Assembly (NCBI RefSeq): GCF_003131185.1
Contig: NZ_QFFU01000011.1
Span: forward strand, 62,001-126,000
Length of the DNA stretch: 64,000 bases
Source of the DNA: Pseudomonas ovata
Lineage (GTDB): Bacteria > Pseudomonadota > Gammaproteobacteria > Pseudomonadales > Pseudomonadaceae
Direction: 5' to 3'
Made by a program: the position numbers and the translations under genes. A model generated the notes under the pieces. The model was not told the origin of the DNA. It ran no database searches and saw only the letters and a program-made list of their open reading frames with translations. Positions 8,676-19,600 of the stretch are shown one piece after another; the stretch's first letter is position 1, and every line of letters starts with the position of its first letter.

Positions 8676-10591
8676 GGCAGAATCCTCACGCCCTGCACCG
8701 TGCGCGCTTCCAGGTCGAAGGCGCGACGCAGGCCGCCGCTGTTGTACAGGCAGTCGATCTGCAGGCGGCGCAGGTCCGCCTGGGTGCCGGCCAGTTCAAA
8801 GCGCGACTGGTGGATTTCCTGCTCGGCATTAAGCAGGTCGAGCAGCGGCCGGGTGCCCAGGTCCAGGTACTGGCGACCATACAGCTCGCGCGCTTCGCTG
8901 ATGCTGCCCTGGCGTCGCTGCAAGGCATTGAGGCGCAGGGCCAGGCTGGAGGTTTGCGCCCGTGCCTCGGCCAGGCCCTGGCTGGCTTGCAGCAGGGCGG
9001 CGTCCTGGGCGGCATCGGCGGCGCTCAGGGCGTGCCCGGCGGCGCGGCTGCGGGCGCTGGTGGCGCCGCCCTGGTAGATCGGCACCTCGAAGTTCAGGTA
9101 GATGCCGGCCTGGGTGCGGTCGATGGCCGGGTTGTTGTCGTTGTAGCCGCTGTCCAGGTAATGGTTGACTGTCGGTTCCAGCGACAGCGTCGGGTAGGCA
9201 TCGGCCCGGGCCCCGGCCAGCTCGGCCTCGGCCTGGGTGCGCTGGGCCTGGGCGACCAGCACGGCGGGCAGAATGTCGGTGGCCGGCTGCGAGCGTGAGC
9301 AGGCGGTCATCGATTCCTGTGGGAATTCATCGGCCACCTCGGCGGTGGTGGTGCGGCCCATCAGGTTGCTCAAGGTCGCCTGCCAGCGGGCGTATTGCGC
9401 CTTGTAGTCTTCCAGGCTGGCCATCGCACCCTCGGCCCGGGATTGTGCCTGCACCAGGTCCGAGCGGGTGCTGGCGCCCATGTCGCTGCGCTGGCGGGCC
9501 AGTTCGACGATATCGCCTACGCCCTGGATCTGTTTGCGGGCGATTTCGCTCAGGTGGCGGTAGCGCTGCACCTCGACCCAGGCGTAGGCGGTGTCGCGGG
9601 CGATCTGGTCGATGCTCAGCAGAATCTGCGCCTGGCTACGCGCCACACGGGCACGGGCGGCCTCGACGGCGTTATCGACCTTGCCGAAGTCGTACAGCAT
9701 CTGCTTGAGCGAAATGCTCATGGCCTGGGAATTGCGGTCGCTGCCGTAGCCGGTGTCCATGCCGCCACGGATGCCGCCGGTGATCTGCGGGTAATAGCCC
9801 GCCTCAGCCACATTGATGCCTTCGCCTTGCTGGTACAGCGTGGACACCGCCTGGGCGATGTCGGGGTGCCAGCCGACGGCCTGGCGCACGGCTTCGTCCA
9901 GCGACAGGCGCTGGCCGGTGGGAACGCTGGCCGCGCGTGGCACCGGTGGTGGCGCTGCGGCTGGCGCTGCACGGTAGGAAGGCTGGTTCTGGCCTGCGCC
10001 AGGCCGTGGTGCCGGTGTTGGCATTGACGGCGCTGGTGCAGCCGCCACAGGGGGTGATGCCTGTTGCCGTGCGCTGTCGAACCTCGGCGCTGATGGTTGC
10101 GGCACGACCGTCACGGCACCCGGGTCGTGTTGCCGGGCGCTGTCCATTCGGCTGGCGTGTGGCTGCGGCGGCGCCTGAGCCGGCCGGGAATCCTGCGCCT
10201 GAACGCTGTCAGCCGGCTGACTGGACAGGCGCGTGGCGGCCGGCGCCGGGATGGCGCCCGGATCCAGCCGCGGTTTTTGCAGGCGGGTGGGACTCACTTC
10301 GGTCAAGGCCGGATCGGTCGGCGGTTCGGCGCCGCGCGCCCGGTGGCGGTTGAGCAGCGTGGCCATGATGCCTTCGCCTTGCTGATAGAGACTGGACACC
10401 TCCTGGACGGTGTCTGCCGGTGGCGAGTCCCGGCCTTGAGGCGGTGGATCTGCCTGGCCGGTGCCAGGTTCCAGGCGGCTGGTGGTGACCGAAGGTTGTG
10501 CGGCGTAGGCCGGGTGGCTGTTGAGCAGCGTGGCCATCGCCAACAGGGCGACGGGCGCGTGTCGGGTAATGCAGGCATAGGCTGACTTCAC
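8672..10591 (-). CDS. TolC-family outer-membrane channel with long Pro/Ala-rich N-terminal insert
   Basis: A 639-residue outer-membrane efflux protein that starts with GTG at 10591 (AAGGGA upstream). The C-terminal part from about residue 225 is an ordinary type I secretion OEP (LSLDEAVRQAVGWHPDIAQA ... LLDLLNAEQEIHQSRFEL). Between the signal peptide (cleavage after AYA, about residue 30) and this domain lie about 190 residues rich in Pro, Ala, Gln and Arg, which TolC homologues normally lack. The insert contains the phrase SLYQQGEGI near residue 68, repeated almost exactly as TLYQQGEGI near residue 252, and MATLLNRH, repeating MATLLNSH of the signal peptide. This points to internal duplication. 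It forms the outer channel for the adhesin exporter. Confidence 0.9.
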   Translation of the reverse strand: MKSAYACITRHAPVALLAMATLLNSHPAYAAQPSVTTSRLEPGTGQADPPPQGRDSPPADTVQEVSSLYQQGEGIMATLLNRHRARGAEPPTDPALTEVSPTRLQKPRLDPGAIPAPAATRLSSQPADSVQAQDSRPAQAPPQPHASRMDSARQHDPGAVTVVPQPSAPRFDSARQQASPPVAAAPAPSMPTPAPRPGAGQNQPSYRAAPAAAPPPVPRAASVPTGQRLSLDEAVRQAVGWHPDIAQAVSTLYQQGEGINVAEAGYYPQITGGIRGGMDTGYGSDRNSQAMSISLKQMLYDFGKVDNAVEAARARVARSQAQILLSIDQIARDTAYAWVEVQRYRHLSEIARKQIQGVGDIVELARQRSDMGASTRSDLVQAQSRAEGAMASLEDYKAQYARWQATLSNLMGRTTTAEVADEFPQESMTACSRSQPATDILPAVLVAQAQRTQAEAELAGARADAYPTLSLEPTVNHYLDSGYNDNNPAIDRTQAGIYLNFEVPIYQGGATSARSRAAGHALSAADAAQDAALLQASQGLAEARAQTSSLALRLNALQRRQGSISEARELYGRQYLDLGTRPLLDLLNAEQEIHQSRFELAGTQADLRRLQIDCLYNSGGLRRAFDLEARTVQGVRILP

Positions 10592-10615
10592 AATAATCCC
10601 TTACTGGTTGATACC

Positions 10616-10639
10616 GGCGCGCCGCCCCCGCAGCGCGCC
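10616..10639 (-). other. Intercistronic GC stem-loop between adhesin and secretion genes
   Basis: A 7-bp GC stem (ggcgcgc at 10616-10622, gcgcgcc at 10633-10639) lies in the 58-bp gap between the adhesin stop and the TolC-like start. No U-run follows, so partial termination or mRNA stabilisation, which would set the expression ratio, is more likely than full termination. Confidence 0.4.
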
Positions 10640-10649
10640 GTGTCCTGCG

Positions 10650-13600
10650 TCACACCACCTGGATACCGTTCTGCACCCAAAGGTGATGGGTCGGGTCCTC
10701 CTGCGGTGTGTACTGGGTGTAGTGAAGACCATCTGCCAGCTGTGTGCCATCAACTGCCCATGTTCCGCCCAGGTGCACGCTGTCCTGGGTGCTGCCCTTG
10801 ATCAACAGCGTGCTGTTGTCGGCCTCGGTCACGGCCACCAGGTCGGCCAGGTTCAGGGTCAGGTTGACCGAGCTGGTGGTGTTGAGGTCGATGACCTCGA
10901 TGTTGCTCAGCCGGTCATGCAGATTGCCCAGGTTGATGCTGGCGTCGCCACCGGCCCATAGCAGGGTATCGGTGCCGGTGCCGCCATCGACGGCCACGAA
11001 GTCCAGGTCGCTGATGATCAACTTATCGTTGCCGGCGCCGCCGTGCAGGCTGACCGCGCCGCCCTGCGAGCCGTCCAGGGTGTCTTTGCCGGCGGTGCCG
11101 GTGCTGGCCGCCAGGCTGTTCAAGGCATCGTCATTGTCGGCGCTGGCCAGCGCCATGCGTGAGCTGGCCGTACTGGCCTGGTCCAGGTCGATAGTGAGTG
11201 TGGCGGTGTCGGTGCTGCCGTTGGGGTGGGTCAGGCGGTAGGTGAACACTTCCTCCTGACCGATCACGGCACCGGTCAGGCCGGGTTTGAGCGTGTAGGT
11301 GTAGTCGCCGTTGGCCTGCACCAGCAAGGTGCCGTAGGTGCCGGTGATGCTGGTGCCGTTGTAGCCCGGTTGCACATAGGTGTTGGCGGCCGCCAGCACA
11401 CTGAGCACGGTCAGTGCCGAGCCCAGCACGTCAGCGCCGCCCCCGGCGGTGTCAGTGAGCAGGTTGCCGGCTACCGGCGTGGAGCTGTTGACCACGAACT
11501 GATTGGGCAGGGTGGTGCTGTTGATCAGCCCGACGGTGATGCTCAGGCCCACCGACACGCCGGTGTAGCTCAGGCTGACCCGGTAGTTGCCCGGTGGCTG
11601 ATCGTCGATCGATGCACCATAGACGCCGCCGCCCAGATTGATCAGTGCGTTGGTCCCGGACCAGGTTTTCACCACGTCGTATTGGTTGGCGTTGGTGGCG
11701 CTCTGTTTGAGCAGGGTCACGTTCACCGCGCTCAGCAGCGACAGCAAGCCACTGGAGGTCAACGTCAGCGTCAGGTCGTTGACCGTGCCGGCGCCGCTGA
11801 GAGTGAAGTCTTCAGTGCCCGAAGCGCTCAGGCTGAGCAGCCCGGCCGATACTGTGCCGAGGGTGGAGGTGTTGGTAACCACCCGGTTGGCCAGGGTGAT
11901 GTCGGTGCTGGCGACATCATTGCTGGCATCAAGCAACAGTGCAGGGGCCGCCAGGTTGGTGTTGCTCCAGGTCTCGGTGGCCTGTGGGCTGTCGATGCGC
12001 ACGTACAGCGTGGCGGTGTCGGACAGGCCGTTGGCGTGCAGCAACTGGTAAGTGAAGACATCCACCTTGCCCACGCTGCTGGCGCTGCCGCTGGCCCGGT
12101 AGCTGTAGTTGCCCTGGGCATCGATGGTCAGCGTGCCATACAGGCCCTGGACGACCAGCCCGGTGCCGGCACTGGTGTAGACCGGGCTGCCGTTGCTGGT
12201 GCCGGTCTGCATGCGCACCACCGCGCCGTTGTCGGGACCTGTGATGTCGCGGGTGCCATCGGTCCCGACATCGCTGATCACGTTGCCGGTGACGGCGGCC
12301 CCCGCCGCGCCGTTGAACTGGCTCAGGCTGTTGATATCCAGCACCAGGGTGCTGTTGATATTGGTGACCGCCGTCAGGCTGTTGCTGGCCACGGTCAGCC
12401 GGTAGGTGCCGGCCAGCAGGGTGCTGATGTCCACACGTACACCGGTGGAGGACAGCACGTCCAGGTTGATCAGCGAACCGTTGCCCGCGGTGCCCAGGGT
12501 CACCCAGGCCCCGTTGCTGTCCTGCACTTGCAGGGTGAAGGTGGCGCGGGTGCCCAGGTCCAGTACGCCCCCGCTGGTCAGGGTCAGCACAGGGTCGGCC
12601 GTGGTGCCGCTGTCGACCGTGAAGTTGAAGGTGTGACTAAAGCCCAGGCCCACCAGGGTCGGGAACGAGTCGGTGTAGGTACGGGTGGTGCTCACCGCCG
12701 CCAGGTTGACCGTGGCGGTGGTCAGGTTGTCGCTGGCCACCACCGGCCGGCCGGCATCGACATCGACCGCCACCAGGGTCACGTTCGGCCCTGGGTTGCC
12801 ACGGGCGTCAGCCACACCGACGGTCAGGGTTTCACCGTTGATCTGCGCGCCGGAGAGTCCCACGCTGAAGCTGCCGTTGGCTTGCGCGGTGGTGGTGCCC
12901 AGGGTGGCGCCCACGGCATTTTTCACCGTCACGGTGGCGCCGGCCTCGGCGCTGCCGGTCAGGGTCAGGCCGTCGACCGACAACAGCAGCGCGGTGGCCG
13001 CCGGTGGCGGCGTCAGGTCCGGGGCGGTCACGGTCACGGCCGGGGAGGCGTTGTTGGCCGCATCCAGCTGGGTGACGCTCAGCACCTGGCTGTCGATCTG
13101 TGCGGGGCTCAGGATCAGTGACCAGGTGCCGTTGGCGGCCACCAGCGCGGTGCCCAGGCGGGTGCCGCCGGCCGTGTCGACCGCAATGCGATCGCCGGCG
13201 ATGCCGGTGCCGCTGATCAGGCTGCCGGTGGCATTGATCACCGCTGTAGCCGGGGCGGCTGGAGCCGTGGTGTCCGGTGCGGTGACGCTGGCCGGCAGCG
13301 ATACATTCTGCGCGGCATCGGTGAGGCGTACGCTCAGCACCTCGCCATCGGTCTGCACCGGGCTCAGCACCACGGTGAACAGGCCGTTGCTGCCGACCGT
13401 GCCGCTGCCGAGCAGCCCATTGCCGGCACTGCGCACTTCGACGGTCGTCCCGGCTTCGCCACTGCCGCTGAGGCTGGCACCGCCTGCGGCCACCACCAGG
13501 TTGGTGGCCAGCAGCGGGGCGACGGTATCGCCTGCGATCGTGGTCACCACCGGCGAGGCATTGCCTGCCGCATCGGCCTGACGCACGCTGAGCACCTGAC

Positions 13601-16600
13601 CGTTGAGCTGGGCGCTGGCCAGTTGCACGGTAAAGCTGCCATCGCTGGCGACCAGCGCATTGCCCAGCGCCACACCCAGCGGGCTGGTGACGTACACCGT
13701 GGCCCCGGCTTCGCCGGTCCCGGTCAGTTGCAGGCCGCTGCCGACAATCGCCAGGTTGCCGGGTGCCGCCGGTGGTGTGGTGTCCGGGGCATTGACGCTG
13801 GCAATGGGCGAGACGTTGAGCGCGGCATCGCTCAGGGTGACCTGTACCCGTTCGCCATTGAGCAGGGCCGGGCCGGTCAGGGTGACACTGAACGTCCCTG
13901 CGGCCGAAACCAGCCCGGTGCCGATTTCAGTGCCGGCGGCATTACGCACGCTGATCGTCGTACCGGCCTCACCGTTGCCCGTGACCACCGTACCGCCCGT
14001 GGTGACGGCCAGATTGCTGGCCAGCAGCGGGGCGGTAGTGTCTGCAGCAAAGACCTTGGCCTCGGTCGAGGTGTTATTGGCTGCATCACGTTGCACGGCG
14101 TCCAGCACCTGGCCATTGGTCTGGGCGCTGCTCAGGGTCACGCTGAAACCGCCATTGGCGGCCACCGTGGCCCGGCCCAGCTCCACGCCGGCCGCATTGC
14201 TGATGATGACCGTGGCACCCGCCTCACCGTTACCGCTCACGACCGTACCGGCCAGGTTGAGCGCCACGTTGGCCAGTGGATCCGGTGCAGTGGTATCGGG
14301 TGCGGTGACGAACACCGGACTGGAGTCGCCTCCGATCAGCGCGGAGGTCGTGACTTTTATCTGCTCACCGTTGGTCTGCGTCTGGTTCAGGGTGACGCTG
14401 AAGCTGTTGTCCGGCAACACCGTCGTGCTGCCCAGCAATGCGCCGTCCGCCGCGTTGACATTGACCGTCAACCCGGCCGTGCCCTGGCCGGTCACGGTAT
14501 TGCCGTCGGCCGACAGCACCACGTTGATCGGCGCCTCTGGAGGTGGCAACAGCGGTACGGCCAGCGTGACCGGCAACGACACATTGGGCGTCGGCGCGGT
14601 GTCGGCCTGGGTAATGGTGAGCAGTTGCAAGGCCACCACCGGTGTGTCGAAGGTAACGGTGAAGGTACCGTCGGCGGCAACCACGGCGGTGCCGATGGCT
14701 GTGCCACCGCGGGTCACGGTCACGGTGGCGCCTGCCTCGCCCAGGCCTGAAAGCTCGGTGTAGGTCGAGTTGAGCGCCACGTTGCTGGGCAATGGCGGAG
14801 GGGTGGTGTCGAGCGAATCGACGATCAGGGTGGTGGCGTTGCCGAGGAGATCGCTGGCCACCACGGTCAAGGGCGCACCGGTGATCTGCGGGGTATTGAG
14901 GGCGATGACCGTTGTGCCGGGCAGGGTGATTACGGCGGTGCCCAGCAGGCTGCCATCGGCGGCCCGGACGGTGACGGTACTGCCGATTTCAGCGTTGACG
15001 CTGAGGGTGCTGGCGGTCGGCAGGCCGACGATCGCCAGGTCTGGCGCGGTAATGTCTGGCGCGTTCAGGGTCACCGCCGGTGAAGGCTGGTTGGAGCCGC
15101 TGATATCCGTCTGTACGACACTGAGCACTTCACCGTTGAGTTGAGGGGTGCCCAGGTTGACGCTGAACGTACCCTCGCTGCCGACCAGCACAGGGGCGCC
15201 CAGCGCGGTGCCGGCCACCGAGACCTGCACCGTGGCGCCGGCTTCACCGGTGCCGGTCAGCACCAGACCATTGAGGCTCAGCGCCAGGTTGGCGACGGCG
15301 TCGGGCGCGGTGATATCAGGGGCTGTGAAGGTGGCATTGGCCGAGGCATTACCCGCCGTATCGGTCTGGCGAATGCTCAGCCGTTCGCCATCGAGCTGCG
15401 GTGCACTGAGGTCGATGCTGAACGTGCCGTTGCTGGCCACAGTACCGACGCCCAGTACGGTCTGGTCGGCATTGCGCACGGTCACGCTGGCGCCGGCCTC
15501 ACCTGTGCCGTTCAGGGTCAGGCCAGCGTTGATCAGCGCAAAGGCGCCCGGTGCGTTGGGCGCGGTGGTGTCGGGTGCCGGGGTGGTGACCGACGGCGAT
15601 GGGTTACCGGCCGCATCGGTCTGTTGCACGGTCAGGACCTGGCCGTTCAGTTGCGGGGTGTTCAGGGCTACTGTGAATGTGCCGTCGCTGGCAACCATCA
15701 CCGTGCCCAGGCTGATGTTGCCACTGAGGACCGTGACCGTGGCGCCGGCTTCACCCGTGCCGGTGAGCTGGTTGCCCTGGGCGTTGACCTGCAGGTTGGC
15801 GACCGCTGCTGGCGGGGTGAGGTCCGGTGCGGTGAGGCTGAGCACCGGCGACAGGTTTTGCGCCGTGTCGATCACCACCACGTGCAGCGCTTCTTTGTTG
15901 ACCAACGGGGGATTGAGCAGCAGTGCAAAGGTGCCATCAGGATTGGCGGTTACCGTGCCCACCAGGGTGCCGTCGGCACGGCTGACCCGCACGGTCGCGC
16001 CGGCTTCGGCGATCCCGCTGATCTGGCTGCCGGCGGCATTGATTGCGCCTGTGGCCAGCGCTGGTGGCGTCAGGTCCGGGGCGGGTACGGTGCTGGTCGG
16101 GCTCAGGTTGCCGGCCAGGTCGATCTGCTGGACGTTCAGGGCCTGGGCATTGATTTGCGCAGGGCTCAAGGCCACGCTGAACGAGCCGTCGGCCATCACC
16201 ATGGCCCGGCCCAGTTCGACACCACCGGCATTGCGCACAATTACGGTAGCGCCGGCCTCACCGCTGCCGGTCACCCGTGTGCCGGTCGGGTCGGCCAGGA
16301 CATTTTGCAGGGCCAGCGGGGCGGTGCTGTCCGGTGCGAGCAGACTGGCGGCAGGCGAGACATTGCCGCTGCCGTCGACCTGGGTCAGGCTGATTGTCTG
16401 GCCGTTGAGCAGCGCGGTGCCAAGCACCAGGGTAAAGGCGCCGGTCGGGCTGATCACCACGCTGTCGAGGCTGTTGCCGACCCGCACGGTGGCCCCGGCT
16501 TCGCCGCGCCCGGTGATGGTCACACCGTCACCGGCAAACACCAGGTCAGTCAGGGTCATGGGGGCGGTGCGGTCTGCCGCGACCAGGCCGGCCACGGGCG

Positions 16601-19600
16601 ATACGTTGCCGGCGGCGTCTGCCAGGCTGATGGCCAGGGGCTGGCCGTTGAGCTGTGGCGTATCGAGGGTGACCTGAAAGGTACCGTCGACACGTACTAT
16701 GCCGGTGCCCAGCACAGTGCCGGCACTGTTGGTCACGGTGACAGTGACGCCGGCCTCACCCAGGCCGGACAACCGGGTTCCGGTGCTGTCCAGCGCCAGG
16801 CCGGTGGCGATCAGCGGTGCGATGCGGTCGGCAGCGATCAGGCTGACCGCCACTGACTCGTTCTGCGCCACATCGGTCTGGGTCAGGTTCAGAACCTGGC
16901 CATTGAGTTGCGGCTGCGACAGGGTGGCGCTGAAGGTGCCGTTGGCGGCCACCACGGCCGTGCCCAGGTCGGCGCCATTGGCGGCGCTGACCGTCACGGT
17001 GGCCCCGGCTTCGCCGCGTCCGGTGACGGTCAGGCCATCGGTCGACAACCGATAATCGGTCAGTGCATCCGGTGCCTTGACGTCTGCCGCCAGCAGTTGT
17101 GTCGGCAGTGAACTGTAGCCGCCACTGTTGGTGGCCGAGACGCTCAGGGTCTCGCCATTGAGCTGCGCGTTGAGCAGGTCGACGCTGAAACTGCCGTTGG
17201 CGGCCACCAGTGTGGTGCCCAGCACCTGGCCGTTCAGGCTGAGCACGACCACGGTAGAGCCAGCGGTGCCGGTGCCGCTCAGGCTCAGACCATCGGCGCT
17301 CAGGCTCAGGTTGCTCGGGGTATCGGGTGCCAGGTTGCCGGGCGCGGTGACACTGGCGCCGGGCGAATCATTGCCGGCCTCGTCGCTCTGGATCACGGCT
17401 AGCACGCTGCCAGTACTGGCCGCCGGGCTCAGGGTCACGCTGAAAGTGCCATTGGCGGCCACGAACGCGGTGCCCAGCACGGTGCCGCTGGCGTTGGTCA
17501 CGGTGACCTCGGCGCCGGCTTCGCCCAGCCCGGTCAGCGTAGCGCCATTGGCGGCCACGGCCAGCGCCGTGACGGCCGCCGGTGGCGTCAGGTCGGCGGC
17601 CAGCAGGCTGGCGCTGCCTGAGGTATTGCCGGCGGTGTCGCGAGCGTTGACGCTCAGGGTCTGGGCGTTGAGTTGCGCTTCGCTCAGGGTCAATTGGAAC
17701 AGGCCATTGGCGCCCACCGTGCCGGTGCCGAGCAGCCGGCCGTTGGCGTCGCTGACGGTGATCGTGCTGCCGGCTTCGCCGCGACCGGTCACCTGCAGGC
17801 CGGTGGCGTTGAGCAGCAGTTGGTCCGGGGTGGCCGGTGGCGTGATGTCAGGTGCCGTGACGTTGACCGACGGGCCTTCGTTGCCGGGTGGGTCTTCCTG
17901 ATTGACGGTCAGCAACTGGGCGTTCAACTGCGCGCCGCTCAGGGTCACGCTGAACCCGCCATTGGCGCCGACCAGGGCACTGCCCAGTACCGTGCCGCCG
18001 ACGTTACGCACAAACACCGTGGCGCCTGGTTCGCCGTTGCCGGTCACGGTCAGGCCGTCGGCATTGATGACGACATTGGCCAGGGCGGCGGGCGGGCTGA
18101 TGTCCGGGGCGTTGAGGTTGACCTCGGAGGAGGTATTGCCGGCGGCATCGACCTGGACGACTTCCAGGTTCTGGCCATTGGTCGGGGCCGGAGCGAGGGT
18201 GACACTGAAGGTGCCATTGGCGGCCACGGTCGTGCTGCCCAGCACGGTGCCGTTGGCGTCGCGCACCTGCACGGTCGCGCCGGCCTCACCCCTGCCGGCC
18301 AGGGTGGTGGCATCGGCGCTCAGGCTCAGGTCGCTGACCGGCGCTGGCGGGGTACGGTCCACCGTCGGCAGGCTGGTGGCCGGTGAGCTTTGGCTGGCCG
18401 CATCGGTCAACTGCACCTGCAAGGCGGCACCGGTCAGTTGCGGTTGCGCCAGGCTGACCTGGAAGTGGCCGCTGCCATCGACCATGCCGCTGGCCAGCAG
18501 CGCACCGTTGGCATCGCGAACCTGCACGGTGGCGCCGGCTTCACCCTTGCCGCTGACCACGGTGCCGGCGGCGTTGATCGCCAGCTCGGTCGGGGCGGCA
18601 GGGGCTTGCAGGTCAGGGGCATTGACGGTGGCCGAAGGCGAGGTGTTAGTGCCACCGTCGGTCTGGGTGACCGACAGCAATTGTGCGTTCAACGGTGCCG
18701 GGCTGAGGGTAACGATAAAGGTGCCGGTGCTGCTGGCCGTGGCCGTGCCCAGCACGCTGCCATCCGGGCCGCGCACCGTGAGGCTGGCGCCGGCTTCGGC
18801 ACGACCGGTCAGGAAACTGCCATCGGCATTGATCACCAGGTTGGTGGGGGCGTCGGGCGCGGTGGTATCGGCCGCCAGCAACAAGGCTGGCACCGAATTC
18901 TGGCCGCCGGCACTGGCGGTGGCGTACAGGGTCTGGCCATTGGTCTGTGCCTGGGCCAGGCTCACGCTGAATGTGCCGTCGGCACCGACCACGGTCGAGG
19001 TGCCGAGCAGGGCGCCACCGCTGCCGCTGACCCGGACCACGCTGCCGACGGCTGCCAGGCCGGTCAGGGTCAGGCCATCGGCCGACAGCAGCAGGCCGGT
19101 GGGGCTGGCCACGCTGTTGGCGTCCGGGCCGGCCAGCAGCACGGCGGGTGCTGCATTGCCGACCGCATCGCGGGCCACCACGCTCAAGCTGTCGCCGGTC
19201 AGGGCGACGCTGTTCAGTGGCAGGGTAAACACACCGTCACTGCCGACCGTGACCGTGCCCAGCGGGGTGCCGTTACGGGTCACCGTGACCATCGAACCGG
19301 CCTCGCCCGTGCCGGATACGGTCAGGCCATCCGGGCTGATCGCCAGGTTGGCGACCGCCGCCGGCGGGGTGCTGTCCGGCGCGTTGTATTGCAAAGGCAG
19401 CGAGCTGCGACCGCTGTCATCGCGGATCACCAGCTCCAGGATTTGACCGTTGAGCTGCGTGCTGCCCAGCACCACGCTGAAGGTGCCATCCGGCAGCACC
19501 ACGCTGCTGCCCAGCGAGCTGCCGTCGGCGGCATACACCTGCACGGTGGTGCCGGCTTGCGCCGTACCGGTCAGGGTCAGGCCGTCGGCATCGATGGCCA

